Positions 34,055 through 45,367 of a DNA stretch of 64,000 bases are shown piece after piece. The notes below the pieces were generated by a model. That model had not been told where the DNA came from. It was given only the letters and a program-made list of their open reading frames with translations, and did not search any database. Both the position numbers and the translations under genes were made by a program. How positions within the stretch are numbered: position 1 is the stretch's first letter; every line of letters starts with the position of its first letter. Source of the DNA: Ceratotherium simum simum (taxonomy: Eukaryota > Chordata > Mammalia > Perissodactyla > Rhinocerotidae); assembly GCF_000283155.1 (NCBI RefSeq), contig NW_004454181.1, positions 21,179,786-21,243,785 on the forward strand. The letters are read 5' to 3'.

Positions 34055-36790
34055 TCACTTATTTCCTTTCATTCAGTGGTCAGACTAAATGTCACCAAAG
34101 GTTACATTTTAGATCTTGCTGATTTTGATTCTCTGGTAACTACATTAGCCCATTGGAAGTGAAAGAAGCTTTCAAAATGGATTTCCCCTGCCAATTCTGC
34201 CTCAGCCCTCCCTCCTGTAGTAACCTCGTTATTTTCCCAAATCAAAGGATTTGAGGCTGTGCTGGGAGGTTCATAAAACTAGTCAAATAGAGCCCCTTCC
34301 TCATAATCTCAGGTATGTTTACTTTTTAGGGTTTAGAAGACTAATTAATAAATCAAAAAAATCATTGTAGAACAGTTCAGGGTGTTTGGGCTTCTACCTT
34401 CTGGGAAATATCTTGCATTTTCAAAAGGATATTTGTTTCCATTATGTAAGAGAAATATATTGTTGAATACAAATGCTTTGGATATAATGGATATATTTAA
34501 GCCAAATCAAGATTTAGCCAGATCTCCATGAGAAGGGTTTAGAAAACAAACTGGTACAGGCTATTTTTTTGTTATATTGTCACTAGCTTTTGGTGGTACT
34601 TTGTTTCCTGTGTCTCCAGGATATGAAGAAGGTTCTGGGTGAGCCTGAGTACCCAGCAATCCTCAGGAATTTCAGAGCATCAAATGGGAGCTAGTTAATG
34701 GACCACTGGGTGTCAGTATTGTCTTTTCTTACCCAAGCAGGACCCAGATTGGGATGGCTTCTCCTTTTCAGAGGCTCTTTGGCTTTGTTGGAATATAAGA
34801 ACTTAGACTTTCTGTCCAAGCCAAGAAGGACCATCTAGTCAAACCAGCTTACGTCACAGATGGAGAGCCTGAGTCATGGAGAAGGGATAACTGATTGCGT
34901 TCAGGGTGGTTTCCACCACCCCAGGCTACCCAAACTGTCTCAAACTGAAATGCCCACAGGACTGGGCAGATAAGAGTTAAGTGGGCTTACATTTGCCTAA
35001 ATAAGAAGGAATGCTCTTTTCTTCCACAGAGAAATATTCTGTTTCCCATTTTTCTTGATCAGTTCACTTGGTGTATCTCTTGCTTTCCCAATATTGATAC
35101 AGAGAAAATTTCTTCTCTTCTTAAAAGACAACAACAAGAAAAACAAGAGACTGCAAAAACATGATGACTGCCCTTGGCCACATGTCAGAGAAAAAATGGG
35201 GAATGTATAAAGGGCCAGTGGTATTACATGCCAGCAAGGGGATGGGATTCTAACATAAGTGGACCTTCAGATTTTTCAAAAGAAATGGAAAATCTGGATT
35301 TTTATGTGAATTCTTCTCATTTATATAAGCTGGCTCAAACTTAAAAAAAAAGAAAACCAAAACCCATCTGCGGCGGGTTGGATATGGGACTTCTAGGATA
35401 ACGAGCTATAATCTCTGTACTATAACTTGAATGTTTTCTCTTCTGACTTGGATTCTTTTGCCTGAATTTGCCAGTCTGGCTAACTAATTGGCTCCAGCAT
35501 GAAGAGGGAAGGTCCCTGGGAGAGATGCACAGGATTTACTTATCTTATGGGGACTGTATCACTTTTTTATTCCAAGGAAAAGGAAATGTTTTGTGCAGCT
35601 GTTTGAGGGGATGGTATGGACCAGAAAGGCTAAATATCCAGCCTTAACCTCATTTGATTTAGGAAAGGCCAGGAAAGTTTGATTACTATCAAATTTTCAG
35701 TGCTAGCTAATTTTCTGTTGTGAATGTGCTAGAACAGAAGCCATGAGAAGGAAGCGTCTAGAGGTCTCTCCAACCCTGGAATTTGCCTCTTTTATAGACG
35801 AGAGAGCTGAGAGCCTGAGAGAGCAGTTCTCAAACTCACAAGATAGTACAGGCTTTAGAGACAGCATGCTCTAGATGTTTCATTTTACACGTCAGGATGG
35901 TGAGGCACAGATGGGGCAGTGCCCTACATAAGGTCACACAGCTGGTGGCAGAGGGCTCCTGATTCCGGCTCTCCTAAATCCTGATCTGGGATTCCCATTG
36001 GGTGTTGGTGAGGAAGAGCTTGCAGCCCAGCCGTTGGACAGCACAGTCTGTCCTGAGCAAATATTCATGGACCATAGTGTTCAGGAGACAAAAATAGAAT
36101 AGTCCTATGAAGGAAGAAATAGGCTCTGGAAGAAAGAGCCTATTTATATCTAGACAGAGTATTCATCTCTAGAAAGGAATAGACTCTGGAGCAAATGTTC
36201 AGGAAGCTGAATTGTTCATTCTTTTAAAAAATGTTTGAGTTTGGAAATCAACTGATTTTCAGCCTTCACCACCTGCACTTCTCTGGTGTATTGTTATTTA
36301 TTTAGTGAGAGTTCTGCAGAGTCAGCAAAGGAGGAAAATACTCTGTTATCATAACAATGTGCTGGAAAAATAACATTAATTATAAAGGAGGATGCAGGGA
36401 TAAAACATCAACTTAATCTGCAGCAAGAAGGACTTAAGTTAGATGCACTGAAGAACTTCTCGACAGAAAGGGTTTCTTAAGAGTAGAGTGTGTTCTTGGG
36501 AGAGATTATGGGATCTTTTTTAATCCTATTATTGTAGTCACCATAGTTCAAGCAAATAGTCTCTACTATTAGAATTAGCTTTCTAAAATGCCAAAATGAT
36601 CATATCGATAGCCCTTTCTTAAAAACATGTTTTACTTTTTTGTTCTCCCTTCCTGAGTTTGGCACACAAGTCACTCCATAATGTGATCTAAAGTAATGTT
36701 TCTTATCTGGAGGTAAGGTACTACATTTTTTAAAATTAAAAATATTAAAAAGCACTGTCCGTGATCAAATAAGATTAGGAAATAGTAAAA
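34055..36790. other. No gene recognised; MIR at 35875-35995
   Basis: Apart from the antisense MIR and a MIR-like patch near 34830-34890, I recognise nothing. The sequence is not obviously repetitive and could hold conserved non-coding elements, but the sequence alone does not show it. Confidence 0.4.
35875..35995 (-). repeat. MIR SINE, antisense
   Basis: 'ttttacacgtcaggatggtgaggcacag', then 'ataaggtcacacagctggtggcagag' and 'tgattccggctctcctaaatcc' is the inverted MIR core. Confidence 0.75.
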
Positions 36791-36799
36791 TGATGCCTT

Positions 36800-36809
36800 T
36801 CTTTTTGTG

Positions 36810-36843
<34 letters not shown>

Positions 36844-37134
36844 AGAGGAAGATCAGCCCTGAGCTAGCATCCATGCTAATCCTCCTTTTTTTGCTGAGGA
36901 AGACCAGCCCTGAGCTAACATCTATTGCCAATCCTCCTCCTTTTTTTCCCTTTTTCCCCCCAAAGCCACAGTAGATAGTTGTATGCCCTAGTTGCACATC
37001 CTTCTAGTTACTGTATGTGGGACGCCGCCTCAGCATGGCCGGAGAAGCGGTGCATCGGTGTGCGCAGGGGATCCGAACCCGGGCCACCAGTAGCGGAGTG
37101 TGCACACCCAACTGCCAAGCTATGGGGTCAACCC
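36800..37134 (-). mobile_element. Composite ERE SINE with two tail modules
   Basis: At 335 bp it is longer than the other EREs. From the left come a (GT)n tract, the 'gaggaagatcagccctgagc' tail module, then the 'cccccaaagccacagtagatag' module, then the tRNA-like part with the antisense B box ('ggatccgaaccc') and a degraded head ('ggggtcaaccc'). The 9-bp duplication 'tgatgcctt' at 36791-36799 and 37135-37143 encloses the whole, so both modules were inserted together. Confidence 0.9.
36807..36842. repeat. (GT)n microsatellite
   Basis: Nearly pure GT repeat at the tail side of the composite ERE, probably grown from its tail. Confidence 0.95.
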
Positions 37135-37309
37135 TGATGCCTTGCTCGTGGAGAATCACAAAGCACATACTGAAGGCTTCAAGAAGCACTGAAGTTAAGA
37201 AAGATGCAAAAGCCACTGGACAAAACGTGTTTGGAAACTGGTCCCTACTTACGTCCCATCACTTCATGCAGGTTGTGCTCGAGCCCTACTGCACTTTTCT
37301 TTAGATAAG

Positions 37310-37620
37310 TGCTATTCTTTTCCCTCTTTGCCTTGGCTGATAAACTTCTACTCATTCTTTAAGTCCAACTCAAGCGCCAGTTTTATGATTTTGCCTCTTC
37401 TCTGAAGCTTTTCCCGACTCTCACAAAAAGGGTTAGATACTTCTTTCCATAGTTGTGTAAGTCTTTGTCTACAGTGTGCTTATCACATTTACCATGGGGA
37501 ATTATAGTGTCCAGGGCTGCTTCCCTCTGTAACCTTATCTTGCCCATCTTGGAATCCCCAGTGCCCGGCACAGTGCCTGCCAATAGATGATGTCTAATAC
37601 ACATTTGTTAATTGAATGAA
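37310..37620 (+). repeat. L2 LINE 3' end
   Basis: 'actcattctttaagtccaactcaag', 'gcctcttctctgaagcttttcc' and 'tggaatccccagtgcccggcacagtgcctgccaatag', ending 'cacatttgttaattgaatgaa'. This is the L2 3' terminus in the plus direction. Confidence 0.8.
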
Positions 37621-37689
37621 CATCAGCCTAAGTCCAGGCACGAAAGCCAGGAAGTGAGTTAGTGATAATCTTCACCATCTTTGCTTCTC

Positions 37690-37830
37690 TGTGAACATTG
37701 ACCACATTTTTAGGGAAGCAAACGTTACTGAGTGCTTCGTCTGGGCCAGGTGCTGTGCTGGGCATTTTCACATAAGGACTAAACATTTTTGGTGGAGACA
37801 TTTGCTTATGCATCCTCAGTGTAGTCACAT
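37690..37830 (-). repeat. MIR SINE, antisense
   Basis: 'tactgagtgcttcgtctgggccaggtgctgtgctgggcattttcacat' matches the inverted MIR 3' part. Confidence 0.6.
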
Positions 37831-37969
37831 TAGGGACAGGTAAGATTGGAGGACATGCTTGATTTTATGGCGTTAGTCAAAAGTCAAGTGGGCATGTGGA
37901 TATTTCCAACTGTTTGTGGATATCTTCAGCCTCGACTTTGTGGTGAGGTCAAGACTTCCACCTGCCTCT

Positions 37970-38285
37970 TTGACCTTCTACTCACACTGCTACCACCGGA
38001 TCCGTCCAGGCCAAGCTCGTCTATTACCTGCATTAGGGCAGCTGGTCAGCCCTTCTCCCGTCTACTCCTGTGCTTCCCCACCCCTTCACCACACAGCTGC
38101 CCACTGTGCTCCTGCCACACTGGCCTCAGTTCTGCTCCTCGAGCGCTGCGCATTTTCCCAGCCTCAGGCCCTTGCATTAACAGTTGCCTCTGCTGGGAGA
38201 GCTCCTCCCTCAGCTCTTCACCAGATGGTTCCTTTTCATCCTTCAGTTCTCAGTTCACATATCACCTCCTCAGAGAGGCCCGCTG
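37970..38285 (+). repeat. L2 LINE 3'-half fragment
   Basis: 'cctcaggcccttgcattaacag', 'tctgctgggagagctcctcc', 'ttcagttctcagttcacatatcacctcctcagagaggcc' are L2 landmarks. The matching terminal segment appears at 38940-39125, so the intervening sequence was probably inserted. Open frames of 182 and 156 codons here come from C-rich sequence with few stops and are not genes. Confidence 0.7.
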
Positions 38286-38289
38286 TCTT

Positions 38290-38640
38290 AGCTTGGGTTC
38301 CCTTCAGAGCAACCAGAGACAGGAGGCAAATGGCAGCAGTTTATTTGGGAGGTACAGGGAACACGGGCAGGGAAGTAGGGAAGTAGAGAAGTGACAAGCG
38401 GAAGAGAAGGCAGCAATAGAGGGCACCAGCTACCACAGTGGGCCACCAAGCTCAATCTTGTGGGAAGCTCTGGGAGAAGTGTGCACGCCTCAGAGTTAAC
38501 ACCCTCGAGGGTTGAGGGGTCTGGACATTAATATACCCACTCCCTTCAGCCATGGTAGGGGAAGGAGAGGGCACTTCTGGATTGCTCCTTGTTATGCAGA
38601 CAGAGCATAAAATAGTGCAAATATTGGCGGTTAGAAGCAG
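38290..38640. other. Unidentified insertion, possibly LTR-like
   Basis: Begins 'ttagcttgggttcccttcagagc' and sits between two parts of an L2 element. The style recalls an LTR or another transposon, but I cannot name it. Confidence 0.3.
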
Positions 38641-38649
38641 TCCTGAAGA

Positions 38650-38815
38650 GTAGTTTTCAAACTTTAGTGTGCACACAAACCCTGGGGATCTCATTAAAAT
38701 ACGGATGGATTCATTCAGGACTTCTGGGCAGAGGCCTGAGACTCTGCATCTCTAAGAGGTTCTCGGATGATGGCACTGCTGATGTTCTGAGGACCACGCT
38801 GTGGGCAGCAAGCAT
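38650..38815. mobile_element. hAT-Charlie-type MITE
   Basis: 'ttttcaaactttagtgtgcacac', 'gcatctctaagaggttctcggatgatggcactgctgatg' and 'gaggaccacgctgtgg' follow the family seen at 6371 and 10516. Confidence 0.6.
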
Positions 38816-38939
38816 CAAAATACATTGTGAGGATACGTCAGATGCAGGAGGGGCCCTGATGCTGTCTGCTGCACCTTCCTCTGTGCCCATCCTCAAGGAG
38901 GTCTCCCAGGTTCTCTCAATTTATTTCCTTTGTGTTGCA

Positions 38940-39125
38940 AAGCACAGCCCAAAATGACAGGATTTATGGTGTAGGTGACTTGCTCATTGCTGATCTACTG
39001 CATTAGAATGTAAGCTCTGTGAGGGCTTCATCTGTCTCATTGAGTGTTGTTTCCGTGGGGACCAGCACTGTGCCTGATGCACACAGAGGGTGCTCGGTAA
39101 ATATTTATTGGATGATTCAGGAATT
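38940..39125 (+). repeat. L2 LINE 3' terminus
   Basis: 'tagaatgtaagctctgtgagggcttcatctgtctc' then 'cagcactgtgcctgatgcacacagagggtgctcggtaaatatttattggatga' is the classic L2 end. Likely the same insertion as 37970-38285. Confidence 0.8.
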
Positions 39126-39624
39126 TTTCATAGATGATATTCTCATAAACAAAGCTATTTTAAGAGTATATTTGTATATGAAAAAGATTAGGACATCATC
39201 CCCTAAAAAATTTTCCATGATGAACACAAATCATACAGCAAGTTCCAAGTATCATCGTCAGTTACTCTTCCTGCAGGTTTGTTTCTCCCTTTAGGAAATT
39301 GTAAAATTTCCTTATTAAACTGTTCATGGTGCTCTAGTACCTGGTGCGAATGTGACTGTCATTGTGCTCCCTTTCTCACATCAGGGGTTTCCCAGCCGTA
39401 GGGCCCCTCACCCTGCAACCTGGCCTCTTGTCCGTTAGTCGGCTTCCAGCATTTTCCTTGTTGTGCTCCTGTTACAGCAGGTGCTGCAGGGCAGACATGG
39501 GTGGAGGGACCTGACATATAACAGGGGAACATGCCTCAATAGCAATTTCTTCTTTCTTATACCTAGCAATTTCCTTGCCAGACAGGAATTTGCTTCTCCT
39601 TATGGTAACTATGCCCAACTTAAA

Positions 39625-40255
39625 CGCATAGACTATGGAGATACAAAAACCTGGAAGCAAATCCTAGTTGGGTACATGTATTAGTTTCTTATTGCTGCTG
39701 TAACAAATTATGGACTTAGTGACTTAAAACAACACAATTTTATGACCTTACAATTCTGGAGGTCAGGAGTCTGAAATGGTTTTCAGTGGTTTCAGCAGGG
39801 CTGTGCTACCTCCAGAGGTTCTAGGGAAAAACCTGTCTCCTTGTCTTTTCTAGCTCCTAGAGGTCGCCTGCATTCCTTGGCTTGAGGCTCCTTCCTCCAT
39901 GTTCAAAGCCAGCAATGTAGCATCTTCAAATCAATCTCTTTCTCTCTGACTCCTTCTTCCATGGTCACGTCTCCTCCCTGATTCTGACCCTTCTGCATCC
40001 CTTTCATAAGGACGCTTGGATTGCGTTTGGCCCATCCAGGTAATCAGGGATAATCTCCCCATCTCAAGATCCTCAACACATCTGCAAAATCCCTTTAGCT
40101 GTGTAAGGTAACATATTCAAAGATTCTGGGGATTAGGATGTGGACATATTTGTAGGGAGGGGGATCACTATTCTGCTTATCACAGGTAGAATTAGGAAAA
40201 TTATTTAACTTCTAGGAGTCTGTTTCCTTATCTATAAAATTTTGATGAAAACAAG
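39625..40255 (+). repeat. MIR SINE, split by MLT1
   Basis: 'tagactatggagatacaaaaacctggaagcaaatcctagttgg' (to 39676) is a MIR head. It continues at 40185 with 'ggtagaattaggaaaattatttaacttctagg' after the LTR. A second MIR-like piece follows at about 40300-40415. Confidence 0.65.
39677..40184 (-). mobile_element. MLT1 (ERVL-MaLR) LTR
   Basis: The antisense LTR runs from 'tgtattagtttcttattgctgctgtaacaaattatgg' through 'cattccttggcttgaggctcc' and 'gataatctccccatctcaagatcc' to 'ttctgcttatcaca'. Flanks 'ggtaca' (39671-39676) and 'ggtaga' (40185-40190) form an imperfect duplication. No internal coding region. Confidence 0.88.
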
Positions 40256-40439
40256 ACTAATCAAATGCAACAATGGATGTGAAACTCTTGGCCCATAACC
40301 AGGACCAACAGCCTACTATGTAGCTCTGATTTATTAGCGATGTGATCTTAGTTCTGTCATTTACCTCTTGGAGTCCCTGTGTCCTCCTCTATAAAATAGG
40401 GAAAAGAATATCAATCATCAAGTTTTATTCATATGAGTA

Positions 40440-42105
40440 TCCATTTAATCTAGCACAGTTTATTAAAGGACCATCCTTTTTGACTGAATTGCAGTGGTAC
40501 CTTTCTTTTTGGTCATAAATCAAGTGACTAAAACATGTGTGGGTCTGTTTAAGAATTCTCTTCTCTTTCTCTGATTTGTGTGTTTATTCTTGTGCCAATT
40601 CCACATCATGTTAATTACTAAAGCTTTAAATAAATCTTGGTGTCTAGTAAAGTTCTCCAACTTTGTTCTTTTTCTTTGAATTTATCTTGGCCTTTGCATT
40701 TTCATAAATATTAGAATTAGTTTTTCAATTTCCTTAAAAAAAACAAAAATGAGGAGTCGGCCCAGTGGTGTAGTGGTTAAGTTTGCACGTTCTGCTTCAG
40801 TGGCTCAGAATCCACTGGTTCTGGTTCGGTTCGGATCCTGGGCGTCGACCTACTCACTGCTCGTCAAGCCATGCCAAGGCAGCGCCCCATATAGAAGAGC
40901 TACAACTCTACAACTGTGATACGACACTATGCACTGGGGCTTTGGGGAAAAAAAAGAAAAAAGAGGACTATTGGCAACAGATGTTAGCGCAGGACCAATC
41001 TTCTTCAAAAAAAACACAAAAAACAAAAAATGAACTTTGCTGGCATTTTGATAGAGATTTCATTGAATCTATTGATAAATTTGGGAAGAAGTGACATCTT
41101 TACAACATTTAAGCTTCCAGTCTATGAACATGTTATATCCTTTCATTTATTTATATCTTTTAAGATTTTGATGATCTTGTACTCAGTGATCACTATTCAA
41201 TGCATTCTGTATTCAGTGATCTTGCTAAATCCACTTAGTAATTCTATTAGTTTACAGATTCATTTGGATTTTCTATATACACAATTATGATATTTGACGT
41301 GATGATTTTAGTTCTCTACTTCCAAATCCCATGCTATTAATTTCTTTTTTATGCCTTATTTCATTAGTCAGGACTCCTGTACAATGTTGAATAAAGTGGT
41401 AATGGCTGGCATCCTCATATCTTTCTAGATAGCAGGGGGAATCTTTCAGAATTTTATCATTAATTAAGATATTAGGTATAATACCAGATCAAAGAAGTTT
41501 CCTTTTATTTCTAGTTTGCTAAAGTTTTTAAAATTATGAATGCATATTGAATTTTATCAAAAGATTTTTGATCTGTTGACTTGATCAGATAATTTTTCTG
41601 TTAATGTGGTAAATTACAATGACTGATTTTCAAATGTTAAACCAATTTTGTATTCCTGGAATAAATCCAACCTAGTCATGATGTATTATCGTCTGTGTAT
41701 TTATTGGTACCTTTGATTTTGGTAATATTTTGTTAAGATTTCTGTGCTAAAATCTTAAACATGAGAGAGACTGGCCTAAAGTTTTGCTTTCTAGTAATGT
41801 CTTTGGTCAAGTTGTGGCATCAAGGTTATGCTGACTTTATAAAACTAGTTTAAAAGTGTTCCCTTTTTTCCACTTTCTGGTGCAATTTGTGTGATATTAT
41901 TGTTATTTCTTTTTTAAATGCTTGGAAGAAGACCACCTGGGCTTGGAGTTTTGTTTGTCAGAGATATTAAAATATGGATTAAATTTCTTTAAGATACAAG
42001 ACTGTTCAGATTATGTTAAGTGTAATTTTTAAGGGATTTTTCCATTTCAACTAAGTTTTCAAATATATTGGCATGAAGTTGTTCAGAATATCCTCTTATT
42101 CACTC
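40440..42105 (-). repeat. Old L1 ORF2 fragment, split by an ERE
   Basis: Inverted ORF2 sequence: 'acagtttattaaaggaccatcc', 'gccaattccacatcatg', then after the ERE 'atttcattgaatctattgataaatttggg', 'acatttaagcttccag', 'taatggctggcatcctcatatc' and 'attcctggaataaatccaacc'. All frames are broken. Confidence 0.75.
40753..41020 (+). mobile_element. Composite ERE SINE (both tail modules)
   Basis: Plus-strand head 'gtcggcccagtggtgtagtgg', B box 'ggttcggatcc' (about 40829-40839), then 'actggggctttggggaaaa' followed by 'gaggactattggcaacagatgttagcgcagg' and 'ccaatcttcttc'. Both tail types are therefore in one element. The flanks 'acaaaaatga' and 'acaaaaaatga' look like the duplication. Like 36800-37134, it argues for a hybrid subfamily. 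Confidence 0.88.
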
Positions 42106-42109
42106 TTTT

Positions 42110-44894
42110 GAAATGGAGTATAATTTAAATAAAAATGTGCAAGTCTTAAGTGTACGACTCAATAAGTTTTTATCTATGATTATACCTGTATAAAAATCAC
42201 CCAGAAGGGCCAGCCCAGTGGTGCAAGCAGTTAAGTGCACGTGCTCCGCTGCATCTGCCCGGGGTTTGCGGGTTCGGATCCCGGGCGCGCACCAACGCAC
42301 CACTTGTCAAGCCATGCTGTGGTGGCGTCCCATATAAAGTGGAGGAAGATGGGCATGGATGTTAGCCCAGGGCCGGTCTTCCTCAACAACAACAAAAAAA
42401 GGAGGATTGGCAGATGTTAGCTCAGGGCTGATCTTTCTCACAAAAAAAAAAAAAAAAAATCACCCAGATAAAGTTATAGATCTATCACTCCAGAAAGTTC
42501 CCTCATACCCCTTCCTGGTTAATATTGACACCCCCTCCTCCCAAGGTAACCACTATTCTGACCTATATCACGATAGATTATTTGTACCTGTCCTTGGGCT
42601 TCGTAAAAATGGAATCATACAGTATGTATTTTGTGTTTGGCTTCTTTTGCTGATTGTAATGTTTTTGAGATTTACCTATTCTTTTTTATTACTGTATGGT
42701 ATTCCATTATATGAATATAACACAATTTTTAAATCTATTTTTCTATTGATGGACAGATAGTTTCTTGTTTTAAGCTGTTATGAATAAAGTTTCTATGAAC
42801 ACTCTTATACAAGTATTTTTGTAGACATACGCACTTACTTCTTTTTGGTATAGTTCTAGGCATGGAATTGGTGGGTCATAGGGGAGGTATATGTTTCACA
42901 TTATGAATAGCTACCAAGCAGTTGTCAAAAGTGGTTGAACCATTTTACTTTCCACCAGTAATGTATAAAGTTACTGCTGCTCCACTCTCCCTCCACTGTT
43001 TGGTTTTATGAGCCTTTTTAATTTTAGCCTTACTAATGGGTGTGTAATGGTATCCCTTGGTTGTTTTAATTTGAATTTCCCTGTTGTGTAACACTGTTGA
43101 GAATCTTCTCATATATTTATTGGCCTTTTGAATATCTTCTTTTGGAAGATACCCTTTCAAGTCATTTGCTCATTTTTTAAAAATTGGGCTATTGACGTTT
43201 TTCTTATTGATCTATAGGAATTATTTGCACATTATAGATATAAGTCTCTTGTCATATATCTATGCACAATATTTTCTCCTAGTCTGCGGCTTGCCTTTCT
43301 ACTTTGTTCAAGATGCATTTTGATGGGCAGAAGATTTGTTTTGCTGCAGTCAATTGTATCATTTTTTTCTTCTATGATTTGTGTTCTTTGTGTCTTGCTT
43401 AAGGAACTTAGCCTACCTCAGTAAAATAAAGACAGTTACAAAAGTTTTATTCTAGAAGCTTTATAGTTTTATCTTTGAATTCACAATCTACATTAAATTA
43501 ACTTTCATATATGTATGAAGTAGGGGTCAAGGTTCATTTTTTTTCTCAGATGCTGTAACATCATATATTAAATAGACCATCCCTTCTCTATTGAATTGCT
43601 TTTGAAAAATAAAGCAACCATGTGTGTGTAGATGTGCTTCCTGACTATCTAGTCTATTCCATTGATCTATTTGTCTATTCTTGTTCCCAGTACTACACTG
43701 CCTTAATTACTATAGCATTATAGAATGTCTTGAAATTTAATAAAATTGTCTAAATTTATTTTTCTTCAAGATTTTCATAGCTAGGCCAGATCTTTTACAT
43801 TTTATACAAATTTTAGTACCAGCTTGTCAATTTCTGCAAAAAAGAAAAAAAGCACCTATTGGAGTCTTGGTAAGGATTGCATTGAATTTATAGATTAATT
43901 TTGGGGGCAGCATAACTGATATCTTAATAATGAGTCTTTCAATTCATGAATATAGAGTATATCTCTATTCAGTGGATTTTTGAAGGTGAAAGTAACCTTG
44001 CATTTCTGGGATAAAGCCCACTTGCTCGTGATGTATTATCTTTTCTCATATACTGCTGTATTCTATTTGCTGATATGTTGTTTTAGACATTTTATGTCTC
44101 TTTTCATTTCTCTTTTGAAAAACTTTGTCAAATGTTGGTATCAGGAAAATGCTGACCTCATAAATTGAGTTGGGAAGTATTCCTTTTATCTCTGGTCTCT
44201 GAGAGGCTTTGTGTAAGATTAGTACTATTTGTATATTTGACTGTTTGATAGAAGTCACTACAGAAGCCCTCTGGTCAGGAATTTACTTTGTGGGAAGGTT
44301 TGAAATTATAGATTCTAATTCTTTAACCAGTATAGAAATATTCAGTTTTTCTTTATTTTCTTGTGTCAGCTTTGGTAAGATGTGTTTTCAAGCAATTTGT
44401 TTATTTCAACTAACTGGACAGATTTATTGGCATAAAATTGTTCATAGCATTCTCTTGTTGTCTTTTAATATCTGTAGCAATGTTTCTTTTTCATTTCTAA
44501 TACTTGTAGTTTGTATTTTCTCTTTTTTTTCTTGGTCAGTCTTGCAAGGAGATATCAATTTTAATAATATTTTCAAAGAACCAATTTTTTGCTTTGTTGA
44601 TTTTCTCTTTTCTATTTCATTGATTTCTGCTCTTCATTTCCATCCCTCTTTTTTTTTTAAGCTTCATGGGAAGGAAGCTTAAATAATTGATTTTAAACAT
44701 GTTTCCAATATTTACATTTAAACTTTAAAATTTTCTCTAAACTCTGCTTTAGTACCATCCCAGAAATTTTGACATGTTGAATTTTCATTGTTTTTCTTTC
44801 AAATTATTTTCAAATTTTAAATATTATTGCTTCTTTAACTTATGGGTTATTTAGAAATAATACTATTTAATTTTTAAACATTTGGAGATTTTCT
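42110..44894 (-). repeat. Older L1, 3' part (host of the full-length L1)
   Basis: Begins with inverted 3' UTR ('gtgtacgactcaataag', 'ccctcataccccttcc'). The ORF2 C-terminus ('tatggtattccattatatg', 'aagcagttgtcaaaagtgg') and central ORF2 ('cttgcatttctgggataaagcccac') follow. It breaks off at 44894 in 'ggagattttct' and resumes with the same bases at 51555. An ERE lies at 42206. Confidence 0.78.
42206..42454 (+). mobile_element. ERE SINE
   Basis: Plus-strand head 'agggccagcccagtggtgcaagcagttaag', perfect B box 'ggttcggatcc' at about 42271-42281, 'gaggaagatgggcatgg' body and poly-A tail. A 14-bp duplication, 'aaaaatcacccaga', lies at 42192-42205 and 42455-42468. Confidence 0.93.
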
Positions 44895-45012
44895 TTCTTT
44901 TAAATTATTTTATTGAGGTCATATTTGTTTATAACGTTGTGTAATTTCAGGTGTACATTATTATATATCAGTTTCTGTAAAGAAGGCATTGTGCTCACCA
45001 CCAATAATCTAG

Positions 45013-45227
45013 TTTTTTGGGTTTCTTTTTCTTTTTTTTTTTTGCTGAGGAAGATTGGCCCTGGGCTAACATCTGTGCCCATCTTCCTCTACTTTGTATG
45101 TGGGATGGCTGCCACAGCATGTCTTGACAAGTGGTGTGTATGTCCACGCCTGGGATCTGAACCCGTGAACCCAGGGGCGCCGAAGCAGAGTGCACAAACT
45201 TAACCACTATTTCACTGGGCCGGCTCC
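45013..45227 (-). mobile_element. ERE SINE in the L1 3' UTR
   Basis: Inverted ERE with a single tail module ('gctgaggaagattggccctggg') and head 'actgggccggctcc'. The duplication 'caataatctag' (45002-45012) against 'caatagtctag' (45228-45238) has one mismatch. Confidence 0.9.
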
Positions 45228-45367
45228 CAATAGTCTAGCTTTTATCTGTCACCATATTTATTTGCCCCTTTACCCCTTTCATCCACCCTGCACCCCCTTG
45301 CCCTCTGGTAACCACTAATTTGTTCTTTTTATCCATGTGTTTGTTTATCTTCCACATACAAGTGAAA

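Noticed and set aside
37846..38394. Overlapping open frames of 182 and 156 codons
   Set aside because: They overlap an L2 fragment in two different frames and run into unrelated inserted sequence. This is compositional, not coding.
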